Assembly (NCBI GenBank): GCA_963735495.1
Contig: CAVTLG010000015.1
Coordinates: 240,903-304,902, forward strand
Reading direction: 5' to 3'
Source: CAVTLG01 sp963735495
Lineage (GTDB): Bacteria > Chloroflexota > Ktedonobacteria > Ktedonobacterales > Ktedonobacteraceae
DNA length: 64,000 nt
The translations under genes were made by a program, and so were the position numbers. Shown here one piece after another: positions 36,585 to 45,474 of this stretch (positions are counted from its first letter, which is position 1; each line of letters begins with the position of its first letter). The notes beneath the pieces are model-generated. The model had not been told where the DNA came from and searched no databases. It saw only the letters and a list, made by a program, of their open reading frames with translations.

Positions 36585-37032
36585 GATGTCTCCTGATTTT
36601 TTTTACTATTGGGAGATTGTTTGTCTAGGACAACGTTTGCGCTTCTGGGGTCCCGTACCCGATATCGCAGAATGTGTTTGCGAAAAGCACCTATTTCTTT
36701 CGCTTCGAGCTGGCTTCAAACACTTTCTCTTGTGTCTTAGCAGGTATCCTAATTAATTGTAACACGTATTGAAAAGTTTATCCGCCCTGGATATCCGTAC
36801 CACCAGCCCACAATTCGTAGCAGTATCGCGCGCAGGAAAATATGTCCCGCTGCATTTTCCCACACTGCATTCTACCGCCAAGCATGGTGGCATTGTCAAT
36901 ACACACAAATAAACCGATGTTAAGCCATTGATCGCAGCAACACAACACGACATAACCCCTCAGGACAAGCGCTAGCGTATCACCTTGCCAACCAGGTGCG
37001 AGCATCTTTTAGCAGCGAGGGCATTTCCGTAT
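36585..37032. other. Intergenic region upstream of the PDH operon
   Basis: 448 bases. The part next to pdhA should hold its promoter. A 75-codon cysteine-rich minus-strand frame (36778-37005) is listed separately as doubtful. I see no repeat or RNA gene. Confidence 0.4.
36778..37005 (-). CDS. Cysteine-rich small ORF, doubtful
   Basis: A 75-codon frame 27 bases downstream of the small gene at 37033-37257 on the same strand. Its second half reads CARYCYELWAGGTDIQGG after MQCGKMQRDIF, and it has seven cysteines in all. There is no good ribosome binding site before the first ATG; internal ATG codons are possible starts. It could be a small secreted or modified peptide, or chance. I do not recognise it. 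Confidence 0.25.
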   Translation of the reverse strand: MLAPGWQGDTLALVLRGYVVLCCCDQWLNIGLFVCIDNATMLGGRMQCGKMQRDIFSCARYCYELWAGGTDIQGG

Positions 37033-37257
37033 CTACACGATCTCCTTGTTATAGGTATTGCAAATGATCTCGATAGCTTCGCTCTCTCCCACAATGTTTT
37101 TGAGTTGCTCATGATACGTATCCAGCGCACGGTATTTGCGATTGATAATGCGATGTTGCGCAACTACTGAGTATCCGGTAAGGGCCTGATTCATCGACTG
37201 ACACACACTTTCGATCTGTTGTCGCAGCAGGGCGACTTCGCTGAGGTTTCCACCCAT
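37033..37257 (-). CDS. Small helical hypothetical protein (74 aa)
   Basis: A 74-residue protein, probably all helical, starting MGGNLSEVALLRQQIES, with AAAAGGAG 10 bases before the ATG. The in-frame extension to 37305 has no such site. It contains two cysteines and many Gln, Glu and Ile residues and has no membrane segment. It is divergent from the XRE-TPR regulator at 37561, with a shared 303-base control region, so the regulator may control it (inference). I do not recognise the family by name. Confidence 0.6.
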   Translation of the reverse strand: MGGNLSEVALLRQQIESVCQSMNQALTGYSVVAQHRIINRKYRALDTYHEQLKNIVGESEAIEIICNTYNKEIV

Positions 37258-37440
37258 AACTATCTGTCTCCTTTTTATGCTATGCAGACTACGGTACCCG
37301 GGCACCCGACGCGAACAGCAGAGGGCGCTCGACCGTTAAACATCAGAGAGATGCATACCCATTATTATTTAACATAAAGCATTTTTCCCGCATCTTATTA
37401 CTTTACTCATGTACTGTATCTTAGCGTGGCGCGAGACGAT

Positions 37441-37472
37441 GTTACCTTAAGTAACAATGTCATGAAAAGTAA
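37441..37472. promoter_or_regulatory. Candidate operator GTTAC-N5-GTAAC
   Basis: A dyad GTTACCTTAAGTAAC at 37441-37455, with a further AGTAAC half-site at 37468-37473, lies just upstream of the -35 box of the XRE-TPR gene. The position and symmetry fit binding by a dimeric HTH protein, possibly autoregulation. Confidence 0.5.
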
Positions 37473-37483
37473 CGTATAAAAAT

Positions 37484-37512
37484 TTGCAATGCGAAATACA
37501 TGTTAGTATAAT
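37484..37512 (+). promoter_or_regulatory. Sigma70-type promoter of the XRE-TPR gene
   Basis: TTGCAA at 37484-37489, then 17 bases, then a perfect TATAAT at 37507-37512. The start codon at 37561 follows 48 bases later with AGGGAGG in between. This is the best promoter match in the window. Confidence 0.7.
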
Positions 37513-37560
37513 AAAAGAAAACGAGTGTTTGTCATGTTTACACAATCAAGGGAGGACGTT

Positions 37561-38748
37561 ATGGATGGTATCTGGGCATTTTTGGGGTACACAGGCAAAT
37601 GCGGAGAAGATAGTTTTCCTATTCCAGGAGAACTAATAAAACAATATAGGACGCAAAGGAACATGTCTCAAGAGCAATTAGCTCTGGAATTAGGCTGTTC
37701 CAGAGCGATGGTGGCACGAATGGAAAAAGAAAATCTCGGACTCAGTAGTATAGCAACGCGCAGAAATCTGGCCAAGATTCTTGGCATTGCGCCTATCATG
37801 CTGGGATTGGTGTCTCAGGATGAGATCACCAGTACAAAACCGACCGTTTTATACGATACAAAGCTGCTGAAGCGCAGCCTGGTACTCCACCGCGAGGTCT
37901 ACTTCTCTGGAGGAAATATCGGTGGTGTAGCGGAATTAGAGGCGACAGTCCAACAGGTATTCGCCATATCAAAGTCCTTAAACCATAAGAATAAGGAAAT
38001 ACTGGCGCTCCTCTGCCATTATGGACAACTCGGTATCGATATTGGCAGAGAAGAACAAAATTATAAGGCAGCAGAACGCTATGGGAGCTGGGCATCTTCG
38101 CTTGCTCATAAACTCAATGACCAGAACCTGATTGCCTCGACCCTGCTGCGCTATTGTGCAGCCATGTACGAAAAAGGGGATCTGAAAAGCGCGAAACAAT
38201 ACGCAGACGAGGCTCTTGCGCAATCCTGCGTCCCCGAGTCACTGCATGGTGGCGTTATTTTAGAAGCCAGCAAGGTCTATGCGAAACTGGGAGACCCGAT
38301 GACGTTAAAGCTACTGGACAAAGCCAGCAGTATAGCACGACGCAACGCGCTAGAAGAAGATCCTGGCTTTGTGAAACTTACTCCTGGCTTCTGTCATCTC
38401 AGAACAGCACGAGCCCTCTTTGCAGGGAAAGACTACACACCCGCGCTTGACGCCCTGGATATGGCAGAAGAACAGACCAGTCCAAATATGGCGCGTCGAC
38501 GCTGCGCCATTCAGGTCCTTCAGGCACAAATCCTGATAGAACAAAGTCATTTTGATGACGCAGCCATGTGTGCGCATACAGCCCTGACACTGGCACGCAC
38601 CATCAACTCTACACCTAGCCTCGCCTATATCGCTACTATTTACCAGAAGCTAAAAAACAGCCCATTCGGTACATCACGCGAGACGATAAAGCTCGGGAAA
38701 GACCTCTCACAAGCAGTGGGTACAAAAAAGCTACGCTTACTTGTATAG
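37561..38748 (+). CDS. XRE-family regulator with TPR domain
   Basis: A 395-residue cytoplasmic regulator. After about 25 residues comes a Cro/CI-type HTH (IKQYRTQRNMSQEQLALELG and MVARMEKENLG), then a linker and tetratricopeptide-like helical repeats through residue 380. The layout is that of RRNPP-like or SARP-like HTH-TPR proteins, whose TPR part usually senses a peptide or protein. ATG 37561 is fixed by AGGGAGG 5 bases upstream; the longer GTG frame from 37525 lies over the leader. A near-perfect promoter and a candidate operator precede it. The divergent small gene at 37033 may be a target. No obvious secreted signal peptide gene is next to it. Confidence 0.85.
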   Translation: MDGIWAFLGYTGKCGEDSFPIPGELIKQYRTQRNMSQEQLALELGCSRAMVARMEKENLGLSSIATRRNLAKILGIAPIMLGLVSQDEITSTKPTVLYDTKLLKRSLVLHREVYFSGGNIGGVAELEATVQQVFAISKSLNHKNKEILALLCHYGQLGIDIGREEQNYKAAERYGSWASSLAHKLNDQNLIASTLLRYCAAMYEKGDLKSAKQYADEALAQSCVPESLHGGVILEASKVYAKLGDPMTLKLLDKASSIARRNALEEDPGFVKLTPGFCHLRTARALFAGKDYTPALDALDMAEEQTSPNMARRRCAIQVLQAQILIEQSHFDDAAMCAHTALTLARTINSTPSLAYIATIYQKLKNSPFGTSRETIKLGKDLSQAVGTKKLRLLV

Positions 38749-38794
38749 ATATCGTACTTTCTGCTCAATGGAAATACTCCCTCCTTCTTCCCAA

Positions 38795-38832
38795 CCGCAG
38801 GTCCATACCAGGGACCTGGCATGGACCTGCGG
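38795..38832. promoter_or_regulatory. 12-bp perfect hairpin downstream of XRE-TPR gene
   Basis: CCGCAGGTCCAT and ATGGACCTGCGG with a 14-base loop, about 46 bases after the stop. It has no T-tract, so it is a poor intrinsic terminator; it could stabilise the 3' end or be a small repeat. The rest of 38749-39308 holds only a weak 43-codon frame (38882-39013). Confidence 0.5.
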
Positions 38833-39308
38833 CCAATAGCGCGTGAGCAAACAATCTGGCAGAACTACAGCGGAAAGCAGCATGTCAGGAGAGCTAAGAC
38901 ATCCTCGCATCATTCCTCGTTTCAATTTCCTCAAGCAACCCGTGAAAGCATATGGATTCTGGTTATCCCTCCAGGAAGAAAGTAGAACACACAAGCCTAA
39001 GAAATCAAAGTGATGATTGATCCCACTAAAGGCTGCAGTAGTACTATTTTATGCGTCTGTTGAAAAGACAGTAAAGCAACGTGTAAATCATCGTAACCTC
39101 AATAAGAGAGTCTTTAGATTTGTGATGCAGCGAGGTATTTCACCACGCCACATGCAAATGGGAAGAGTGAGTACCAGTTGTGTCAACTCTTTCTTGTTTA
39201 TAACGTAATATCGTCTGCGCTATTTTGTACACAGACACCAATAAGGCAGCAGAAAAGGTCAAGAGACAAAGTAGCTGCCAGGAATGGAAAGGGATTTTAG
39301 GAAAAGCT

Positions 39309-41255
39309 ATGCTTACAAAACCACGAGATCCTGCACAGTCACAAGGAACTTCAATGTATTCGCGCAACCGGCGGCGACGTTCGCCCTGGCTGATTGTTGG
39401 TCTGTGTGTACCAGTTGTGCTCGCCCTCATCGCAGGCGGGTCACTGCTCTTACCATACCTCTTTTCGCATGCAGCCACAGCCACGCCGAATCCCAACTGC
39501 ACATTGATAGTACCGGCCAACCCATTGTCTGCTACAGGACTGGCAACACCCTATCAGTTGTTTGCCCCCGATGCCGCCGCCAATGGTCCGTGTAACGAGG
39601 CCAACGCCAATCAGAGCGCTTTTGTCCAGGGTGTGATCTTTAATCCCGCCGCAGACACCTTTAGCGTATACAATCCACTGGTCATCGACCAAGGAACACA
39701 GGCTGCTGTTACACCAACTGCACCCACGTTACCGGCAGGAGCCATCGTCGGCTTATGGTTCGGCTTTAATGGCACCAATTTGACGCTGCAAGGAGCTAAC
39801 GGAAAAACGCTCCAACAAGCGAAATGTGTGAATGGGCAGAATGGCTCTGTTTTCGGTCAGTTCGCCTACTGTAATGCCGTAAAATTCTTCAAAGCTGCCA
39901 ATGCAGCCATCGCTGCTGGCAAAGTCACCGTACCGGCCTTAGGCACCGCCAAGGATGGTCAGACCTGTCTTTCAACGCGCGACTTCGGTCTTATCGACCA
40001 GGACCAGAGCGACAATGTGCAAACACAATACATCTCCAACGGCAATGGTCAGACGGCTCAGTTCTCGGCTGCCAACCAGGCGGCTATCGCTAACGGCACC
40101 GTCATCGCTAACCCGAGCGATAATGCGTTGCTCACCAATTTCGTTGATCCAGCTTTAGGTTGTACCGGTTGGACCGCCCCGAATCTGGCTGACAATAATA
40201 CACCCGTTCCAGCACTTCCCTTAGATGAGTTGATGGCTGCTGCCGATCAGCAGGCGCCAGTTGCATTGGTACCGCTTACTGATCCAATGACCCTCAACAA
40301 TAACAACCAGAGCCTGACCAAGACCAATCTGTATCGCGTCGGTGTTGATCAGACACCTGCAGCAAATGCAGCCGGTGCCAGTGGTACAACCTACTGTCAG
40401 AATTTCCTACAAACAGGTATTCCACGTCTCACGCTGGATCAACCTTTGACGATTGTCGCGACATCGCCAGCTCCCGCTGAAGCCAACTCGCTCTTCACCT
40501 TCCTGGCCATGCGTGATATGCAGTCCTACACGAACCTGAATTGTCAAAATCTGCTCAATGTTGCGAATCCTGTGGCTACCACGGTGGATGGCAACGGTGT
40601 GGTCATTGGAGCTACCATCACGATAAACGGCGTAACCACGACTGGGGGAACGGTCACAACGACGACGACACCAACAACGACGACGACCACAACCACTGGT
40701 GGGGTCCAGCAAATTGCTACAGGCAACACCACGATCAATCTGGACACCAATGCTGGCAACGCGCAGATGGCATTGAATCTCACCTATGCCAATCATCCAA
40801 ATCAGCAAATCGACGTCAATCTCACCACAACCAGTTGCAGTTCGACGCCTTTCTTCACACAACTGGAAGATACCGATGGCAACGGACAAAATGCTGCCAA
40901 TACGGTGGTCAACGGGCTGCAAGGCTTACAGGCGATACCTGCCACCTGGTTCTTTACCGTCTCTGATCCCACTCAGATGGTCAATGGGCAACCAACCGTC
41001 GTTGGCTGTGGCTCGGTGGTAGCTAATGGCACAACTGGCACAGCTACACTCGGAACGGTCGCGGCTACGACGACAACAACAACCACGACGGCCTGCGCCG
41101 CTACGACTACCACCGCTGCTACTACGGCGACTCCTGCCGCAGGTACAACCTGTGCCACGACCACAACTGCCCCGACAACCACAGCAGCCAATACGGGTCA
41201 GGTTACAGCAAAGAACAAACCCTATAACGTAAAGGAGAAACACAATAAATGGTAG
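39309..41255 (+). CDS. Membrane-anchored Thr-rich surface protein, paralogue 1
   Basis: An unrecognised 648-residue protein. A basic cytoplasmic start (YSRNRRRRSPW) precedes one membrane segment (about residues 30-52) and a large outer part. The outer part has many Asn, Gln, Ala and Thr residues and eight or more spaced cysteines (NPNCT, GPCNE, AKCVNG, AYCNA, QTCLS, LGCTG, TYCQN, LNCQN). There are two low-complexity threonine runs, one near residue 455 and one near the C-terminus. It ends in a basic tail, VKEKHNKW. The start is ATG 39309, with AGGA 6 bases upstream. The second paralogue at 41933 has the same layout, including about 190 bases of upstream DNA. It is probably a cell-surface or spore/aerial-hypha component (guess). 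Confidence 0.75.
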   Translation: MLTKPRDPAQSQGTSMYSRNRRRRSPWLIVGLCVPVVLALIAGGSLLLPYLFSHAATATPNPNCTLIVPANPLSATGLATPYQLFAPDAAANGPCNEANANQSAFVQGVIFNPAADTFSVYNPLVIDQGTQAAVTPTAPTLPAGAIVGLWFGFNGTNLTLQGANGKTLQQAKCVNGQNGSVFGQFAYCNAVKFFKAANAAIAAGKVTVPALGTAKDGQTCLSTRDFGLIDQDQSDNVQTQYISNGNGQTAQFSAANQAAIANGTVIANPSDNALLTNFVDPALGCTGWTAPNLADNNTPVPALPLDELMAAADQQAPVALVPLTDPMTLNNNNQSLTKTNLYRVGVDQTPAANAAGASGTTYCQNFLQTGIPRLTLDQPLTIVATSPAPAEANSLFTFLAMRDMQSYTNLNCQNLLNVANPVATTVDGNGVVIGATITINGVTTTGGTVTTTTTPTTTTTTTTGGVQQIATGNTTINLDTNAGNAQMALNLTYANHPNQQIDVNLTTTSCSSTPFFTQLEDTDGNGQNAANTVVNGLQGLQAIPATWFFTVSDPTQMVNGQPTVVGCGSVVANGTTGTATLGTVAATTTTTTTTACAATTTTAATTATPAAGTTCATTTTAPTTTAANTGQVTAKNKPYNVKEKHNKW

Positions 41256-41319
41256 CAGCGCCGACGGTATAGGCAGATAAGTCAGTACCGCTTGCGTCTA
41301 GTCCAAAAGAGCTGTTTCG

Positions 41320-41350
41320 AGGCCATAACACACAGTCCGGGTTATGGCCT
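41320..41350 (+). terminator. Hairpin after paralogue 1
   Basis: AGGCCATAAC and GTTATGGCCT, an 11-base loop, followed by a pyrimidine-rich CTCTCTT. It lies 65 bases after the stop. The following bases, to 41932, hold no gene; from about 41745 they match the upstream region of paralogue 1. Confidence 0.6.
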
Positions 41351-41932
41351 CTCTCTTACAAATTCTCGTTGCATTTCGCTTCCCATTGCGCAAAGAACTC
41401 AGTTCTTCGCATAACTGTTTTGTCAAAAGCATACAGGTCAGATCTTCCCATCTAACTTCTCATAACATTGCCAACGGCCAGGAGATCGTATAAAATGCAA
41501 GCACTTACCAGTAACTCTACCAGAAGCAGCCATAATAGAGACCTCATATCCCACTCCGCAGCCACTCACGAACAACCTCACCCTTTTTTACAAAAACTGC
41601 ACTCGATAGGAGTTATTGATCATAAGTAGAAAATAGTGGTTAATATTCTAAACTACGCGGTAGTACTATTTCATCAATAAATTGAAAAACTGCAATGGTA
41701 GACTACAAGTTGTGGTAATATCAATATCGTAGTATTTACATTCATGGCACAGCAAGGTGTTTTACCGTGTCGCATACCGATACGAGGGAGAGTCACCAGT
41801 TGTGTCTGGTTCTTTCTTATCCCTAGCGTAATATTGTCTGCACTATTTCACAAGCAGACATCGATAAGGCAGCAGAAGAGTATCATTAACAAGATTGGCT
41901 GCCAATAATTGAAAGGGGTTTTAGGAAAAGCT

Positions 41933-43873
41933 ATGCTTACAAAACCACGAGATCCTGCACAGTCGCAGGGAACTTCCATGTACTCACGCAACCGGCGACG
42001 TCGTTCGCCCTGGCTGATTGTTGGTCTGTGTGTACCAGTTGTGCTCGCCCTCATCGCAGGCGGGTCACTGCTCTTACCCTATCTCTTCTCACATGCAGCC
42101 ACAGCCACGCCGAATCCCAACTGTACCATCATCGTACCTGCTAATCCATTGTCTGCCAAAGGACTGGCAACACCCTATCAGTTGTTTGCCCCCGATGCCG
42201 CCGCCAATGGTCCATGTAACGAGGCCAACGCCAATCAGAGCGCGTTTGTCCAGGGCGTTATCTTCAATGTTAATACAGGCGCATTTAGCGTGTACAATCC
42301 ATTGGTCATCGATAAGGGCACACAGGCTGCCGTTACACCAACCGCACCGAAGATACCTGCTGGTTCTATCGTCGGATTGTGGTTCGGCTTTAATGGCACC
42401 AACCTGACGCTGCAAGGAGCAAACGGCAGAGCTTTAAGGCAAGCAAATTGTGTGAATGGGCAGAACGGCTCTGTTTTCGGTCAGTTCGCCTACTGTAATG
42501 CCGTAAATTTCTTCAGAGCAGCCAACCAGGCCATCGCCGCCGGCAAAGTCACCGTACCGGCCTTAGGCACCGCCAAGGATGGTCAGACCTGCCTTTCAAC
42601 ACGCGACTTCGGTCTTATCGACCAGGACCAGAGCGACAATGTGCAAACACAATACATCTCCAACGGCAATGGTCAGACGGCTCAGTTCTCGGCTGCCAAC
42701 CAGGCGGCTATCGCTAACGGCACCGTCATCGCTAACCCGAGCGATAACGCCTTGCTCACCAATTTCGTTGATCCGGCTTTAGGCTGCACAGGCTGGACCG
42801 CCCCAAATCTGGCTGATAATAATACACCCGTTCCAGCACTCCCCTTAGATGAGTTGATGGCTGCTGCCGATCAGCAGGCACCGGTCGCACTGGTACCGCT
42901 TACTGATCCAATGACCCTCAACAATAACAATCCGAGCCTGACCAAAACCAACTTGTATCGCGTTGGTGCTGATCAGAAGCCGGCCAGGAATCAAGCTGGT
43001 GCCAGTGGTACAACCTACTGTCAGAACTTCCTGCAAACTGGTATTCCGCGTCTTACTCTGGATCAACCTTTGACGATTGCCGCGACCTCACCAGCTCCCG
43101 CTGAAGCTAACTCGCTCTTCACCTTCCTGGCGATGCGTGATATGCAGTCCTACACGAACCTGAATTGTCAAAATCTGCTCAATGTCGCGAATCCTGTTAC
43201 TACCACGGTGGATGGCAATGGCGTGGTCATTGGAGCTACCGTCACGATAAATGGTGTCACTACGACTGGGGGAACGGTCACAACGGCTGCTACACCGACC
43301 ACCACGACAACTGGTGTTCAGCAAATCGCCACAGGCGGTGCTACGATTAATCTGGACACCAATGCTGGCAACGCTGATGTCGCATTGAACATCACCTATC
43401 CAAATCATCCAAATCAGCATATCAATGTCAATGTCGCGACGAACAGTTGTACAGCAACACCTTTCTTCACACAAGCAGAAGATACGGACGGCAATGGACA
43501 AAACGATGCGGATACGGTGATCAACGGGCTGCAAGGCTTGCAGGCGATACCCGCCACCTGGTTCTTTACCGTCACTGATCCCACACAGATGGTCAATGGG
43601 CAACCAACCATTGTCGGCTGTGGCTCGGTGGTGGCTAATGGCACAACTGGCACGGCTACACTGGGCACAGTAGCAGCTACAGGTACGACAGCCTGCGCTG
43701 CTGCTACCCCTGCGGCTACGACCACGACTGCTGCCGCTACAACAACAGCAGCGGGCACAACTTGTACCACTGGCACCACTGGCACGACACAAACAACGAC
43801 AGCAGCCAATACGGGTAAGGTTACGGCAAAGAACAAACCTTATAACGTAAAGGAGAAACATAATAAGTGGTAG
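41933..43873 (+). CDS. Membrane-anchored Thr-rich surface protein, paralogue 2
   Basis: A 646-residue paralogue of the protein at 39309 with the same basic start, single membrane segment, cysteine spacing and VKEKHNKW tail. The threonine runs are shorter and mixed with Ala (TAATPTTTTTG, ATTTAAAT). The middle third (about 42546-42750) is nearly identical at DNA level to 39922-40127, while the regions on either side differ more, which suggests gene conversion. The ribosome binding site (TTAGGAAAAGCT) is identical to that of paralogue 1. The function is unknown. Confidence 0.75.
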   Translation: MLTKPRDPAQSQGTSMYSRNRRRRSPWLIVGLCVPVVLALIAGGSLLLPYLFSHAATATPNPNCTIIVPANPLSAKGLATPYQLFAPDAAANGPCNEANANQSAFVQGVIFNVNTGAFSVYNPLVIDKGTQAAVTPTAPKIPAGSIVGLWFGFNGTNLTLQGANGRALRQANCVNGQNGSVFGQFAYCNAVNFFRAANQAIAAGKVTVPALGTAKDGQTCLSTRDFGLIDQDQSDNVQTQYISNGNGQTAQFSAANQAAIANGTVIANPSDNALLTNFVDPALGCTGWTAPNLADNNTPVPALPLDELMAAADQQAPVALVPLTDPMTLNNNNPSLTKTNLYRVGADQKPARNQAGASGTTYCQNFLQTGIPRLTLDQPLTIAATSPAPAEANSLFTFLAMRDMQSYTNLNCQNLLNVANPVTTTVDGNGVVIGATVTINGVTTTGGTVTTAATPTTTTTGVQQIATGGATINLDTNAGNADVALNITYPNHPNQHINVNVATNSCTATPFFTQAEDTDGNGQNDADTVINGLQGLQAIPATWFFTVTDPTQMVNGQPTIVGCGSVVANGTTGTATLGTVAATGTTACAAATPAATTTTAAATTTAAGTTCTTGTTGTTQTTTAANTGKVTAKNKPYNVKEKHNKW

Positions 43874-43925
43874 CAACACCGACGATAGAGGCATAGAAGC
43901 CAATACCGTCTGAAGCTAGATGCTT

Positions 43926-43965
43926 ACAGGCCACAGCTCAAATGATTTGAGTCGTGGCCTGTTTT
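43926..43965 (+). terminator. Rho-independent terminator after paralogue 2
   Basis: ACAGGCCAC pairs with GTGGCCTGT, with an inner pairing of CTCAAAT and ATTTGAG, followed by TTTT. It is the strongest terminator-like hairpin in the left part. Downstream, 43970-44288 contains no gene; two TATACAA boxes (about 44152 and 44271) may belong to promoters. Confidence 0.75.
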
Positions 43966-44288
43966 GCACATCCCTGTTGTGTCGCTCTTCCTCAGGGAGC
44001 AAAGATCTTAGCTTTGCATCCGCCTATTCTGCTGAAAGAGTTCGCAGCAGTCCTTCTCTTCCAGTTCCACATCGAACTTCTTGGCTGTTTGCTTCATACG
44101 CCGCCATACCTCATCCCACTCCAGGTTCGACCGTGAACCATGCTCCCCGAGTATACAATTGAGTGTCAGCAGTGATACAGTAATGTCGGGTCTATGCTTT
44201 GATCTTCAGCAGGCACAGATGCATAGCTGGCCTTCTCTCACGATTTTTAAGCTGCCAGATATGACCGTAGTATACAATGAGGTGTATC

Positions 44289-45471
44289 ATGAATGACAAA
44301 CAGCATATTTCAAGACCTTATGGACTGGCTCGGCAGATGCAGATCTATATGGCTGGTCTCCAGGGACACCAGCCTACGTTGCCAGTTTCACCCGAACAGC
44401 TGGAACAACAGGCACAAACACAGATGAGTCGAGAAGCCTGGGGCTACCTCGCCGGCATGGACGATACCATGCGCGCGAACCGAGCGGCCTTTCAACGTTG
44501 GCGCATTGTCCCCCGTATGTTGCGCGATGTATCCCAGCGTGACCTGAGCATCGAACTGTTTGGCGCGCGGCTACCTGTACCGATCTTGCTGGCACCCATC
44601 GGCGTACAGTCCATCATCCATCCAGACGCAGAGGTCGCCGTAGCCCGCGCGGCGTCCACAACAGGTGTGCCACTCATTCTCAGTACGGCATCCTCTAAAA
44701 GCATTGAAGAAGTTTCTTCAACGATAGGCAGTACGCTCCACTGGTTTCAGTTGTATTGGAGTAAGGACCCTGCGTTTAACGCGAGCGTGGTCAAGCGCGC
44801 TGAACAAACAGGCTATAGTGCGATTGTGGTGACACTGGACACAACGCTGCTGAGCTGGCGCGTGCAGGATATACAGAATGCCTATCTACCCTTCCTGCTA
44901 GGTGAGGGTCTTGCCAACTATTTTAGCGATCCAGCATTTCGCCAGGCACTCGCACAGCCACCGGAGGAAAATCCCACTGCCGCCATTCAACACTTTGTGG
45001 ATATTTTTACGAATCCCGCGCTGACCTGGCAGGATCTCAACGTTTTGCGCCAACAGACGACGTTGCCTATTCTCCTCAAAGGTATCATGCATCCAGATGA
45101 CGCGCGCAAAGCCATCGAGTATGGTATGGATGGTATCATCGTTTCTAATCACGGCGGACGCCAGGTGGCAGGTGCCAGGGCCGCACTGGACGCTCTGCCA
45201 GACATTGTGAGCGCAGTCGCCGGACAACGCCCCATTCTGTTTGATAGTGGCATTCGACGCGGTGCTGATGTCTTGAAGGCGATTGCCTTAGGCGCACAAG
45301 CGGTCCTGTTAGGACGACCCTACCTATGGGGGCTGGCACTTCGCTGGCGAACAGGGCGTACGAGACGTCCTGTTGAATCTGCTGGCAGACCTTGATCTGA
45401 CCCTGGCCTTGAGTGGCTACGCATCCCTTAAAGCAGTGGACTCCTCTGCACTCACCAGAGAATCACTGTAA
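44289..45471 (+). pseudogene. FMN-dependent alpha-hydroxy-acid oxidase, C-terminal frameshift
   Basis: This belongs to the LldD/glycolate-oxidase/lactate-oxidase family, which oxidises 2-hydroxy acids with FMN. It has PILLAPIGVQSI, HWFQLYWSKD, the catalytic Lys in PILLKGIMHPDDA and the catalytic His-Gly-Gly-Arg in SNHGGRQ, then LLGRPYLWGLAL. Right after that an extra C (about 45342) shifts the frame and the protein stops at 45395. Removing it gives GEQGVRDVLLNLLADLDLTL and a normal end at 45471, matching family C-termini. The active site is complete before the shift, so a truncated protein may still be made, or the base is an error. ATG 44289 has AGGTG upstream; ATG 44277 is also in frame. 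Confidence 0.85.
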
Positions 45472-45474
45472 AGA

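Noticed and set aside
38882..39013. 43-codon frame after the XRE-TPR gene as a signalling peptide gene
   Set aside because: It starts after a weak ribosome site and is basic with no export signal, so it does not look like an RRNPP-type propeptide.
43088..43903. 271-codon minus-strand frame over the second Thr-rich gene
   Set aside because: It is Cys/Ser/Arg-rich nonsense produced by reading the Thr and Ala codon runs backwards. The plus-strand frame is conserved in both paralogues.
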